A stretch of DNA of 64,000 nt, from the NCBI GenBank assembly GCA_016946835.1, contig JACVTC010000002.1, positions 827,001 to 891,000 of the forward strand, given 5' to 3'. The position numbers and the translations under genes were made by a program. The notes under the pieces are model-generated. The model did no database searches and was not told where the DNA came from. It worked only from the letters and a program-made list of their open reading frames with translations. The stretch is from Neocallimastix lanati (nom. inval.). Lineage: Eukaryota > Neocallimastigomycota > Neocallimastigomycetes > Neocallimastigales > Neocallimastigaceae. The first letter of the stretch is position 1. The number at the start of each line of letters is the position of its first letter. Positions 24,268-38,532 of the stretch are shown here, one piece after another.

Positions 24268-24535
24268 ATGGTATCTATTAGTAATAGTTCTCTTAAACTT
24301 CTTTTGGAAGGATATATCTTTAAAGCCAAGGAATCTCAATAGCGTATTGAGATAGAGCAAAAAAATAAAAAATAAAAAATAAAATAAAATTCTATGCTAA
24401 TTCTTTTTAACAACAATATAGTTCTTTACAAACTAAATCAATATAATAAAATGGAATTATAGGTTAGTAACATTCTTCCTTCAAAGAAGAGTTTAGTAAA
24501 ATATATTCTACCAACTCATTAATAGAAGTTTACTA

Positions 24536-24569
<34 letters not shown>

Positions 24570-25091
24570 GAAATAGAAGAGTAAAAAAAATAAAATAATA
24601 GATAAGTTATTCACTCTTCATTAACTCAGTCGATGATTTAAAACATTTTTTAATAATTTTATTTTCTTATTTTTTTTCCTTTTTTTTAATACTATATTTT
24701 AATACTATTTTAATACTATTTTAATACTATATCTATTTATTTTATACATTTTTCATATCTATTATTATACATTTTTTATATCTGTCATTTATTCAATATT
24801 TTTTTTTTTTGACCATTCACACCATATATGGAAAAGTATTGTAAATATGTAAATAATTAGATATAAATATGTATAAATAAATATATATAAATAAATAAAT
24901 ATATGTGTATAAATATATATAAATAAATAAATATAAATTATTAAATATATATATAAATGAATAAATATAAATAAATATATATATAATTAAATGAATATAT
25001 AAGTGGTTAAAATATACAAAATAAATTAAATTAATTAGATATAAATTTAATTTATAATAAATGTTAATTTTATTTATTTATTTATTTATAT

Positions 25092-25138
<47 letters not shown>

Positions 25139-25621
25139 TATTCTCTAGAATAATAGAGTTTTCTTTAACATTCCTTGACACCTCTGGATTTCTCTTGGCC
25201 AGATAAACTCTTTTAACCTCTTTTAACCTATTGATATTATCCTATGCCTATTATGTGTATTTAAATATTTTTAATTTATCTCTCTCAGTATCTTTTCTGT
25301 CTTTTATTTTTTTTTTTTTTTATTTTTATTTTACTTTTATTTTTTTCTATTTTATTGGAATTCAAATTAATTCTTTACTTTATATTTTGCTATTAATTGT
25401 TTTCAAAGTTTTAAAGATAGAGATAACAAATTATTTTGATTCATTTATCTTTTTATAAAATAATAATAAAGGTTTTCTTTTTCCTTCTTCATATAATAAT
25501 CCTTTTAAAAATTAAAATACAAATAAAAAAAAAAAAAAAAAGCGGTTGAATTTCCATAAATATAAAATGTAAGCAATTGATGAAGTGGTGTAACCATTTA
25601 CAAATCTAAGGTTACCTTTAA

Positions 25622-25653
<32 letters not shown>

Positions 25654-25700
25654 CAGCGAATTTAAACCATTTCATATTCTTTTAAACTCAATATTTTTTA
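24268..25700. other. Intergenic DNA with short coding-like patches
   Basis: Three short stretches are less AT-biased and read like protein. On the plus strand, 24,268-24,342 (24 codons from an ATG, stop, then further charged codons in frame). On the minus strand, about 25,140-25,230 (a Lys/Arg-rich stretch including EVKRVYLAKRNPEVSR), and on the minus strand about 25,545-25,620. None is long enough to assign, and no splice structure joining them was convincing. They may be relic exons. The plus open frame at 25,231-25,458 is low complexity and discounted. Confidence 0.3.
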
Positions 25701-26082
25701 TTTTCTCTTTTTTTTTTTTTTTTTTTTTTAAATAATAAAATAATAAATGATAATAATAATTCAATTAAATCCAAAAATAAATCATCAAAATAATTATTAG
25801 TATTTTTTTTTATCTATTTAAAAATTCTCTTTATTTATTGAATAGACCTAATTATTATTTTTCCATTTGATGATTTGTTAATTCACTATTAATATAATTA
25901 AAAAATTATATAACATAAAACCAAAAAAATAAAATAATTGATAATAATTAATAATAATAATTAATAATAATAATTAATAATAAATAATAATAAATAATAA
26001 TTGATAATAATATATTTTAATTTTATTCATTTTTTAATTTACTCAATAATATTTTTAAAAAAATTTTAAAATTTAAAAAAAT
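25701..26082. other. AT-rich intergenic DNA
   Basis: Poly-T and AAT-type simple repeats leading into the heptamer array. No feature seen. Confidence 0.7.
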
Positions 26083-26340
26083 AAATAATAAATAATAAAT
26101 AATAAATAATAAATAATAAATAATAAATAATAAATAATAAATAATAAATAATAAATAATAAATAATAAATAATAAATAATAAATAATAAATAATAAATAA
26201 TAAATAATAAATAATAAATAATAAATAATAAATAATAAATAATAAATAATAAATAATAAATAATAAATAATAAATAATAAATAATAAATAATAAATAATA
26301 AATAATAAATAATAAATAATAAATAATAAATAATAAATAA
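26083..26340. repeat. Heptanucleotide array (AATAAAT)n, ~36 copies
   Basis: About 255 bp of a 7-bp unit (AATAAAT in one register) with no visible interruption, followed by a short (AAT)n tract. Confidence 0.9.
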
Positions 26341-26840
26341 TAATAATAATAATAATAATTAAATAATAAATAATTGAATAAATAATAAATAATAAATAAT
26401 TAAATAATTAAATAATAAATAATTAAATAATTAAATAATAAATAATAAATAATAAATAATAAATAATGAATGTTAAATAATAAATAATAAATAATAAATA
26501 ATTGAATAAATAATAAATAATAAATAATAAATAATAAATAATAAATAATAAAAAATAAAAAGAGTATTTATTAATAAATAATAAATAATAAATAATAAAA
26601 AGAGTATTTATTAATAAATAATAAATAATAAATAATAAATAATAAAAAGAGTATTTATTAATTAATAATAAATAATAAATAATAAATAATTGAATAATAA
26701 ATAAATAAAAAGAGTATTTATTAATAAATAAATAATAAATAATAAATAATAAATAATTAAATAATAAATAATTGAATAAATAATAAATAATAAATAATTG
26801 AATAAATAATAATTAATAATAAATAATTGAATAGCAATAA
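26341..26840. repeat. Degenerate AATAAATAAT array with AGAGTATTTATTAATAAA units
   Basis: Continuation of the array with variant units (AATAATTGAATAAAT). Between about 26,555 and 26,730, four copies of a longer unit contain AGAGTATTTATTAATAAA. Reverse-complement copies of that motif occur at 16,690-16,760 and 27,165-27,190. Confidence 0.8.
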
Positions 26841-27100
26841 TTGGTGTAAAAATTTTATATAATATGAAATTTTAATATTAAATAAAACTTTTCAACCAAA
26901 TTTTTTTTAATTGGACAAAAAAAATACTAAAACTTATAAAAATTAAATAAAAATTAATAAAAAATAAATAAAATATTAAAAATTATCATTATCACTTTTA
27001 TTTTAAATTAAAAAATAATAATAATAAATAACTAAAACATATTTTAATTATTTAATTAGTTATTATTCATTTATTCATTTATTTAATTATTCAATTATTA
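26841..27100. other. AT-rich spacer
   Basis: Nothing recognised between the two oppositely oriented repeat arrays. Confidence 0.6.
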
Positions 27101-27402
27101 ATATTATTTAATTATTCAATTATTAATATTATTTAATTATTAATATTATTTATTTATTTAATTATTTATTTATTAATAAATACTCTTTCAATAATTTACT
27201 ATTATTTAATTATTCAATTATTATTCAATTATTCAATTATTCAATTATTCAATTATTATTCAATTATTCAATTATTATTCAATTATTCAATTATTATTCA
27301 ATTATTCAATTATTATTCAATTATTCAATTATTCAATTATTCAATTATTCAATTATTATTCAATTATTCAATTATTATTCAATTATTCAATTATTTATAA
27401 TG
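27100..27402. repeat. (ATTATTCA)n-type array, reverse of 26.3-26.8 kb
   Basis: Tandem ATTATTCAATTATTCA units, the reverse complement of the TGAATAAT units in the preceding array, with one copy of the AATAAATACTCTTT motif near 27,175. The two arrays thus form a large inverted arrangement around 26,841-27,100. Confidence 0.8.
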
Positions 27403-28598
27403 TTAAAATTATAAAATAAAAATTTATTTAATTAAATCTAAATTTAAAAATTCTTATTTTTTAATAAATTACCTAAAACTTTAATTATTAAAAAATAAAT
27501 AAATAAATAGCGGTTGGTTCTTTATGTATAAAAAATTTAAATGGCGATGAAATTCTCTGTAATTAATTTAATGAATAATAAACGAATGAATGTATAAATA
27601 TAATTAAATAAATCAATTAATTAATATAAATAGATAAATAAATAAATTTCTAATTTTAAAATTTATAAAATTGTTTATTGATTTAAAAAGTGACGATTGA
27701 ATAATTTTATTGGAGGTTTTTAAACCTTAATTGACCGATAATATTATTCATAGTTTACTAAGAAAAACAAATTTAATTTAATAATATTATAAAATATAAA
27801 AATATACTAATCATAATAAATATAATTATAATAAATATAATAATTAGAATAAATATAATAAGAATAATTAGAATAATTATAATAATACTAATTATAATAA
27901 TTAGATTAACAAATAAAAATAAAATTTAAATATTTTTAATATTTTTTTTATATTAATTATAGATTAAAGAATGGATTAATTGATATTATAAAAAAATATT
28001 AAATGAATTAAATGATTTTAATATTTTTTTTGTTATATATATATATTATTTTCTGTTTTCTATTTTTTATTTTTAGGTTAATATAGAAAAAGATATTTTT
28101 CATTTTAATTTTTTTTATGGTGTTTTAATACTTCAAAAAAATATTAGAGTGTAATTTTTTTTTTTAAAAAATATAATAATTTTATGAAATTATTATAAAA
28201 ATTAATTTATTAAATATAGGAAAAGATAACAAGTTTTTCTAATATCAACGTTATTATTTAAAATTTACTATTTATTAAATATTAATGTATTAAATCATTA
28301 TATAAAAAAAAATCAGTACTATAATATTAACAATAAAACATAATTAAGGAACTTTTTGATAATTAAAGAAAAAAAAAAGTAAAAACAAAAATTACAATAT
28401 ATAAAAATAAAAATATATAAAAATAACAAAAATATAATAAAAATAATATAAAAATAACAAAAATATAATAAAAATAATATAAAAATAACAAAAATATAAT
28501 AAAAATAACAAAAATATAATAAAAATAAAAAAAAAAAAAATTTAACTAAACAATACTAGTATAGTTAAATTAATAAGGTTAATTACAATATATTCAAA
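27403..28598. other. AT-rich intergenic DNA upstream of the 28.6-kb gene
   Basis: No gene. At about 28,400-28,525 there is a tandem repeat of a roughly 28-bp unit AAAAATAACAAAAATATAAT.., ending about 75 bp before the start codon, in what would be the promoter or 5' UTR. Confidence 0.65.
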
Positions 28599-29249
28599 AT
28601 GAAAATTTTAAAGTATGGATTCTTATTGCTTTGGGTATTTTTAATTCAGTTTAGTATGGCTAAAGAATATACTAAAAAGGATTACATAGAAGTAGCAGAA
28701 AAATATATTGAAGAAAAATATAATGCTTCTATTAACTGTAGTTACCGAGTGGTCATTGATAGCTCGGTATATGTATATATAAATGAATTAGGAGCAGGAG
28801 ATATTCCTATCCAATACCTTGAATCCTTAATCCTTATTAATAAGGAAACTTTGGAGGTCATTCATGCCAACTTAAGATTAAAAATGGAGGTGTATGAAAG
28901 AGTAACGAATGAGAAACCACTTTCCTTAGAAGAAATTCCAGAATTTCTAAATCAGTTAACCTATGAGGGGGAATATGAAATTGATACGAAGAGTGTGGAA
29001 GTGACTCCTAAAGAGAACCATAAAAACCACTACGACATTGAAAATATTCCATTTTTACTTGATGAAAAGGATAATAAAACCACAATTGAAGTGGAAAAGG
29101 TATACGAACCCATCACTAAAAATAATTCTGGTAATGTTTATGAGTTAACCTATTATATAAATTATATGGATGTTCATCACAACGCTTATACTGTTATATT
29201 ATTTGCCTACACAAAAACAGTAAAGAAAATCATCAAGGGAGGTTATTAA
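28599..29249 (+). CDS. Small secreted protein, unknown function
   Basis: 216 residues. The N-terminus MKILKYGFLLLWVFLIQFSMA is a good signal peptide, with likely cleavage after residue 21. The mature part is mixed alpha/beta in character. It has one Cys in a NCSYRVV stretch, an early acidic/Lys region (DYIEVAEKYIEEKY), and repeated Glu/Ile/Val strands towards the end (YELTYYINYMDVHHNAYTV). No transmembrane segment, dockerin or repeat follows the signal. The single ATG is preceded by AT-rich DNA ending in CAAA, and there is no frame disturbance. The composition (balanced codons, G/C-containing) argues that it is a real gene. No family recognised; secretion, or retention in the secretory pathway, is the only functional inference. 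Confidence 0.8.
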   Translation: MKILKYGFLLLWVFLIQFSMAKEYTKKDYIEVAEKYIEEKYNASINCSYRVVIDSSVYVYINELGAGDIPIQYLESLILINKETLEVIHANLRLKMEVYERVTNEKPLSLEEIPEFLNQLTYEGEYEIDTKSVEVTPKENHKNHYDIENIPFLLDEKDNKTTIEVEKVYEPITKNNSGNVYELTYYINYMDVHHNAYTVILFAYTKTVKKIIKGGY

Positions 29250-31705
<2,456 letters not shown>

Positions 31706-31836
31706 TTATTATTAATAAATAAATTTTTTAAAATAAAATATAAATTAAAAAAAAAAAGTTATGAGCAATATTTTTTTTTTTATTTTGCAATGTCTTTTTT
31801 GAAAAAAAAAAAATTCTTTAAATTAAAAAAAAAAAA

Positions 31837-32973
31837 TTATTGTCTTTTACCACGTTTATATATGTCATTATAATCAAAACGTTCTTGATCATCCTTATAA
31901 CCATAGATACCATTAAGATTAACATTGACAGCGGATCTAAAGATATTTTGTTCCTTAATACCATAATTTTCTTTTAACTCCTTAATTAATTGTTTAACAT
32001 TACGACGGGTGGACGGTAACTTATTGGAGGCGACGGCACATCCACACGTCATACACGTAATATTATTATCCCTCATAATACTACGAATATCCTCTTCACG
32101 AATATATACCATTGGTCGAATCAACGTCAATCCTTCAAAATTCTCAGAATTAACCTTTGGTACCATCGTTTTATAGCAGCCCGCGTAAAAGATGTTGATA
32201 AGGGTGGTTTCTACCACATCATCGAAATGATGTCCTAACGCCAATTTATTACAGCCGTACTCCTTAGCCTTACGATAGAGAAATCCTCTTCTCATCTTAG
32301 CACACATAAAACAGGGTTGATCAGGACTCATTTTATTGGCTACCTCAAATACATCCGATTCTTCAATCTTCACATCAATACCTAACTTGGCACAATTATC
32401 GGTTAAAATCTTTTTATTTGGTGGAGAGAAACCTGGATCCATGGAAAGATAAACAATATCAAAATAGAAGTCACCATGTTTTTGAACTTCTTCAAAAAGT
32501 TTGGCCATTAATAAACTATCTTTACCTCCAGAAAGTGCAATAGCAACTTTATCCCCTGGCTCAATCAGTTGGAAATCTTGTAATGCCTTTCTAAATTTTC
32601 TCCAAAGTTTTGTACGATAGCGTGTAATGATATCATGCTCAAAATTCTCTCGCACGGTTCGAAGAGGCTTCTTTTTACGTTCGCCATCCTTCTTTCCGGG
32701 TATTTTATGAATTTCTACTTCACCAACTTCTTCATCCTTTTCTTTTTCTTTTTCTTCTCTTTCTTCTTTTTCTTTTTCTTCTCTATTATCAGTTTCTGAA
32801 AATTTTCCTTTTTCCTTATTACTTTTATTATCAGATTTTTCACCGTCTATTGACCCTGTATTACCCTTTGAAATATTTGAATTTTTCAAAATTTCTTCCA
32901 CTTTTTCTTCATCTGATTTTTCAACATTTTCTAGAGTTGCTTTAGTTAAATTGCGGTATTCTTCAGAGCTCAT
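31837..32973 (-). CDS. TtcA-family tRNA 2-thiolation ATPase, bacterial type
   Basis: 378 residues. Residues 1-105 are a Lys/Glu/Ser-rich, probably disordered extension. Residues about 110-350 are a PP-loop ATP pyrophosphatase of the TtcA group: ALSGGKDS (146-153, adenylation), PCFMC (Cys221, Cys224), MRRGFLY, LGHHFDD (246-252) and CMTCGC (Cys307, Cys310, Cys312). In characterised TtcA proteins such cysteines bind an iron-sulfur cluster used to put sulfur on a tRNA base, classically C32. The KLPSTRR and IFRSAVNVNL blocks resemble Clostridia-type 'TtcA family' proteins more than the eukaryotic Ctu1/Ncs6 thiolase, which I take as a hint of horizontal acquisition. The start is the only upstream ATG; translation before it is AT-rich. 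No mitochondrial presequence is obvious. The tRNA position modified cannot be told from sequence. Confidence 0.88.
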   Translation of the reverse strand: MSSEEYRNLTKATLENVEKSDEEKVEEILKNSNISKGNTGSIDGEKSDNKSNKEKGKFSETDNREEKEKEEREEKEKEKDEEVGEVEIHKIPGKKDGERKKKPLRTVRENFEHDIITRYRTKLWRKFRKALQDFQLIEPGDKVAIALSGGKDSLLMAKLFEEVQKHGDFYFDIVYLSMDPGFSPPNKKILTDNCAKLGIDVKIEESDVFEVANKMSPDQPCFMCAKMRRGFLYRKAKEYGCNKLALGHHFDDVVETTLINIFYAGCYKTMVPKVNSENFEGLTLIRPMVYIREEDIRSIMRDNNITCMTCGCAVASNKLPSTRRNVKQLIKELKENYGIKEQNIFRSAVNVNLNGIYGYKDDQERFDYNDIYKRGKRQ

Positions 32974-33454
32974 TTGTAATTTTATTTTTTATATTTATTT
33001 TTATAATTATTATTTTTCAATTAAATAATTTATTTTACTATTATTATTATTATTATAGAAAATATATTTGTTTTAAAATTTATTTTTTTTTTTATTTTAT
33101 TAATAATTAATTGAAAGGTATGCTTATATTATCCAAATTGATATTAAAAGTTTATTTAAATTTAAAAAATTAAAAAAAAATAATAATAATTGAAACTATA
33201 ATTGAAACTATAATTATTTTTATTGGGTATCTTTTTGTATATTATTTAAAGTATTTTAATAAAAATAAATATAAAAAAATAAAAAGAAATTCAAAAGTGA
33301 ATTCTTTTCTTTCTTATTTTATTTTATTTTATTTGATATTTTTTTTTTTTATTAAATAAGATAAAAGTGTGGAGTAAAATAAAAATTTATTATATGTTAT
33401 AGAATTAAAAAAAATTCAAATTTTTTTTTTTTTATTTTTATTTTATTTTATTAT

Positions 33455-33485
<31 letters not shown>

Positions 33486-33504
33486 ATTTATTAATTAATT
33501 AATT

Positions 33505-33537
<33 letters not shown>

Positions 33538-34237
33538 TTAATTAAAAAAAAGGATTATATTTTTTATTTTAAAAAAAAAAATTTTTTTTTGTATTTTTAG
33601 TGGTGGAAAATAAAGTAAAAGCCTGTTAATGTTAATTTTTTTTTTTTTTTAATTTTTTTTTTTAAAGATTAAATCATTATTAATTAATCAATTTTAAAAA
33701 ATAAATAAATAAATAATAAATAATAAATAAATAAATAATAAGTAAATAAATAATAAATAAATAAATAAATAAATTTATATTTATTTATAATAAAATTAAA
33801 ATAAAACTTCAAATGGATTTATAATATTTTATAAAATAAAAAATAAATATTATAGATATAAATTATATTATATATTATATATTATATATTATATATTATA
33901 TAATAGTATTTCATAAATATTAAATAATAATAAATATAAATATTTTATTTTATATTTTATTTTTCCATATTGTAAATATTTTGTATACATTTTGATATGA
34001 ATTATAATGGATTCAATTTCATTTAAAATGTTGTATTACATTATTTTTGTATTTGTATACAATTTAATACATGATTTTAATTTTTTTATTTTTTTTTTTT
34101 TTTCCATATTCAAATCTTTTTCAAATATCTTTAAAATAATTTTAGTTTATGTAGGAACAAATCTATTAATATTTAAATAATTTTATTGATTTCTTTAAAG
34201 AAATTTTTCTATGTTTAAGAGTGAGGAACGTACATAC

Positions 34238-34274
<37 letters not shown>

Positions 34275-34589
34275 AATAAATATTCTGATACAGATTCAAA
34301 ATTGATAATAATTTTTTATCCAATACATGGAATTATCTTTTTTATTTATTTATATATTAACTTATTAATATTCTTTATTTATTATTTTTAATTTTTTTAA
34401 TTTTTTTTTTTAAAGCCGTATTAATTACAAACTTTTTAACTTAATTTATTTATACTTTAAATTATTAAATATATATATTTATTTTTTTTTAAAAAAAAAA
34501 AAAGAAATTATTAAACAAAAAAGTATTATTTATCCATATTTAAACATGATATATTTTTTTTTAAAAATATTAAATTTTAAAAAAAAGTA
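32974..34589. other. AT-rich intergenic DNA
   Basis: Upstream of the TtcA-like gene. It contains TTTA/AATA microsatellites (33,455-33,780) and a poly-A run at 34,242-34,271. No gene seen. Confidence 0.7.
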
Positions 34590-34960
34590 AAAAGTAATAA
34601 TATGGTCTTCTCCTTCAGAGGCACTTGCCCTGCTGGCCTATCTGTCTTAACTGCATTTTTCATTTTCAGCTTTAACACTCCTTGGTTAGTGGTTAGTTTT
34701 CCCCCCATTAGAATAATCCCCAGATATGATTTGGTTCTTTTAAGTTAAATAAAAAATATCTTATTTCCTTTTTATAATTTAATATAATCAATAATATCTG
34801 TCATCTCTTTCACCATCAAGAAGAAAATTATATAGTCGGTACCATGTCACCTATTTATTTACACATTCAATTAATATTGACGTAATTTTCACCAACTGAC
34901 CTCTTCACTACATGATTAGTTAATGGTATTATTATTTTCACTATTACTAAGAGTAAGAAA
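34590..34960. pseudogene. GC-richer island with open frames on both strands
   Basis: Sharp rise in G+C within AT-rich DNA. On the plus strand a 48-codon ORF starts at 34,602 (MVFSFRGTCPAGLSV...) and stops at 34,748. On the minus strand the same DNA is also open (a stretch with TDRPAGQVPLKEK), and 34,800-34,870 minus gives another short readable block (WYRLYNFLLDGERDD). The minus reading is hydrophilic and more protein-like, and has ACTAAC branch-point-like motifs, so a degraded or spliced minus-strand gene is the better guess. Family not recognised, strand uncertain. Confidence 0.35.
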
Positions 34961-35016
34961 TTGATACTACAAGAATCAAGGAAGATCACACCTTATAATA
35001 TATAAATATGTATATT

Positions 35017-35047
<31 letters not shown>

Positions 35048-35964
35048 TTAATGACTTATTGATCAAAATATTTCTATCTTCAAAAATTTCATTTAGAAAA
35101 TTATATATATATATATATATTGTATTAATAAAACAATGATTATATAATAAATATTTTTTTATAACGACATAATACGTATTTATAATATATATTATAAATA
35201 AATAAGTTTTTTTTTTTTTAATTGACATTAATTTATAATCTCATTTTAATTCATTATTATTTCGAAAAAAAAAAAAAAAGACAATAATGAATTAATAAAA
35301 AGAAGGATTAGTCATTAAAATGACTCTATCGATTAAAAATTATAAATAATCAAATAATCTTTAAAAAAAAAAAAAATTTAAAAAAAAAAAACTCGATTAA
35401 AAATTCAAATAATTTTTTTAATAAATGTTATTTTTTTTTTTTTAATTAAATTTTTATTTAAGATTATTTTTAATTTTTAATCAAATTTAATTATTATTAT
35501 AATTCATTTAAAAAAAAAAAAAAAAATTAGAAAATATATATATATATGTATATATATATATATTTTTTTTTATTTTGTAAATAGATTATAATAATTTTTT
35601 TGGAGACTAAAAATAAAAAAATAAAAAAAATAAAAAAAAAAATAATTTAATTTTAATTTTAGATAAATTTTATAAACTTTAAAACATAATTATTGATCAA
35701 AGAATTAAGAAAAATTAACAAAAAATTATTTATAAAAAAAAAAAAAAAAAAAAAATATTGATAAAAATATTAAGAAATTTCAAAAATTTATATCAATTTC
35801 AAAAAATTACATTTCATTATATGTTAACTTTTTTCTTTTTAGAAAAATGTTAGTTAAATATCTTTTTAAATAAAACTATATATGTAAATAAAAAAAATAC
35901 ATATATTATTATTATTATTTTAAATTTATATTATATATTTTTATTTATTTCAGTAGAATTAATT

Positions 35965-36002
<38 letters not shown>

Positions 36003-36229
36003 TAAAAACTTTTTATTTTTTTACTTTTTATTATTTTAATTTTATTAAATTTATCTAAAAAAAAAAAAAAAAATTTAAAAAAAAAAAAAAATAATTTTAT
36101 ACATATATTTTATACGTAGAAATTTATAATTTTTTATTTATGTAATTACTTATATAAAAAAAAAAAAAATCATATTTTTTTTTATTTATACTAAGCAATT
36201 CAATAAATAAAAAATAAGAAGATATTCTT
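34961..36229. other. AT-rich intergenic DNA
   Basis: TA microsatellites and poly-A/T runs (for example 35,968-35,998). The I/Y-rich 70-codon minus frame at 35,016-35,228 is regarded as chance. No gene seen. Confidence 0.7.
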
Positions 36230-37236
36230 ATATATATAAAGTATATATAAGCTCCCATAATAAGATTTTTAAAACAAGCACTACGAATTTCTATTTAAAT
36301 TAAAACTTATAATGATCATTTTAAACTCTATTTTGGAATAAAGGATAGAATTCCTTTATAATACCTCCTTAATTTTTATTTATATTGATAATTAATTTAA
36401 ATTCTCGTTGATCATTAAATTAATTACCAATTCTGAAATGGGTAACCCTGATTAAGTTGCTATTTTTAGAAATTTATTATAATAGCAACGATTATCAATG
36501 AGTTTACCTTTCCCGAGACTTTATAGCCTTTACCTAACCCAAATAGTATCCTTAAAAAAAAAAAAAATAGAAGGTATCCATTCCTTTTTTATTAACTAGT
36601 ATTCAATATTTACATAGCAAGCCATCTATCTTATACTTTACTCTTTGTTTAATGAATATTTCTTTTTTTTTTTTCCTTTTTTATTTTGAAATAATTAAAG
36701 AAAAAGGAAAAAGGGGGGAAATAAGACCTCAAAACTCTTCCCATTTAGGTTGTGGTAGTTAAAGTTATTTCTTTCTTTAATTACCTTAAATCGTTTCGGC
36801 ATCGACTCTGGGCTCTATTCCTTAAGCAAGGTTAGTTTACCCAAAAATTTTGGTCATTATGACATTTTTTTATGGTCTAGATTCTTACGAACCACCGCCT
36901 TGAACCCACTTTGATATGAAACTACGGATATAAATCTTTCTAGAAGAAACCCAGATTTTTTTTTTTATATATATACTCTCTTTTTCTTAGTATAAGCTTA
37001 GAACCTTCAAATGTTCATGTTGTTTAAAATCAGGTAGGAATAAAAAAAAACCCTTCCCAAGTACACGATATTGATATTAGTCCAACTCATAAGAGTAAAA
37101 CCTATAGAAATTTTGATATCCTCAGAGTCGAACCAGAAGAATTGTATTGGTAAAGCAATGCCTTTTAAAAACCAAAATATAAGCTGGAACTGCAGAATTT
37201 ACCATAGATAATCGGTATAGCCATTTAATTAACTAA
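36230..37236 (+). pseudogene. Intron-containing gene or gene relic, unrecognised
   Basis: About 1 kb with clearly higher G+C than its flanks and many short readable blocks, but no long frame. On the plus strand, an exon-like block at about 37,031-37,155 lies between a possible acceptor (AAAATCAG) and a possible donor (TTG/GTAAAGC), reading SPTHKSKTYRNFDILRVEPE. A terminal block ends at a TAA at 37,234-37,236 (AGTAEFTIDNRYSHLIN), and 36,790-36,830 ends in a donor-like AAG/GTTAGT. The splice phases do not join cleanly, and the opposite strand is also open in places. I take it as a decayed or unusually spliced gene, probably plus. No family recognised. Confidence 0.35.
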
Positions 37237-38041
37237 AAAAAAATAATATATACTTTAGTATTTTTTTTAAATAAGTAATTTTTGTACTTTTCTATTTATA
37301 TTTCTAATTTTTTTTTTTTTTTTTAATTTTTTAAAAAAAAATTTTCTTTTCTTTTTATATTCATATTTTATATTTTAAATAGAAAATAATTATATAAATA
37401 ATTATATAAATAAGAAAAAAATTCATTATTTAATTTTTAAAATATTATTACATTATCAATATAATTATAATAAATTTAGTTGTTAATTTACTTTTTTTAA
37501 TTATTTTTTTTTTTTACTATTGCTGATATTAAATTTAATATTTAATTTAATATTTAATTTAAAATTAAAAAAAAAAAAAAAAAAAAAAAAATTAAAAAAA
37601 TAAAAATAAAAAAATTAAATTACTTAATTATCTCCATAAAAATTTTCATGTAATTTATTAATAAATAAAGTTTATTATTAATAAGAATAAATAAATAAAA
37701 AAAAAAAAAGTTTTTTTTTTTTTTATATAAATTATAAATTTAAAAGTTACACCTATTTGATTCATTCATTAATTTATTTTTTTTTTTATTTTAAATTTTG
37801 CTTTTTAGGTCCTAAAAAAAAAAAAATAAAAATAAAAATGGAATCAATTTGCATTAATAAATAATAATAATAATAATAAAACAAAAAGCAAAATATGATA
37901 TGATACTTTATTAATAATTAAATTTTTTTTTTTTTTTAAAAGATTTTAGTTTCATTTTAACAGGATTAATAAAGATTTAGATTTATAATAATTAAATTTA
38001 TTTTTAATAGATTTTAGATTCATTTAACAAAGATTTAAACA

Positions 38042-38076
<35 letters not shown>

Positions 38077-38495
38077 AAATTTCAAAGTTTGAATTTCGTT
38101 AAAAATGTGGTATTAATGAAATAATTAATTTTTAAACAAAGAGATTTTAAATGTTAATTAAATAAATTTATGTATTAACAATGAGATTATATATATATAT
38201 TATATATATATTTTAACTTTATTAAATATAATTTAAAATATTATTTCAAATTATTTTCTTTTCGACATCAATCATTTAATATAATTTCAAATATTAATTC
38301 AAATTATTTTCTTTTCATTTCATTATTAAATAATTTAAAATATTATATATATATATAATATATATTTATTATTATTATTTATATAATATATATTTATTTA
38401 TTATTATTATTTATATAATATATATTTATTTATTATTATTATTTATATATTTATTTACTTACTTATTTTATTGTAATATTATTATTTTATTAATA

Positions 38496-38532
<37 letters not shown>

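Noticed and set aside
25231-25458. 75-codon plus ORF with hydrophobic character
   Set aside because: Built on T runs; the minus strand next to it is more protein-like.
23900-27400. Regularly spaced short repeats resembling a CRISPR array
   Set aside because: Units of 7-15 bp with no unique spacers; these are eukaryotic microsatellites.
31837-32973. Annotation as the eukaryotic thiolase Ctu1/Ncs6
   Set aside because: The PCFMC and CMTCGC arrangement and C-terminal blocks fit TtcA, and the zinc-finger ends expected of Ctu1 are not seen.
37090-37170. Possible tRNA (GGTTCGACTC on the minus strand resembles a T-loop)
   Set aside because: No acceptor stem or anticodon arm could be paired around it; the plus strand reads better as an exon-like block.
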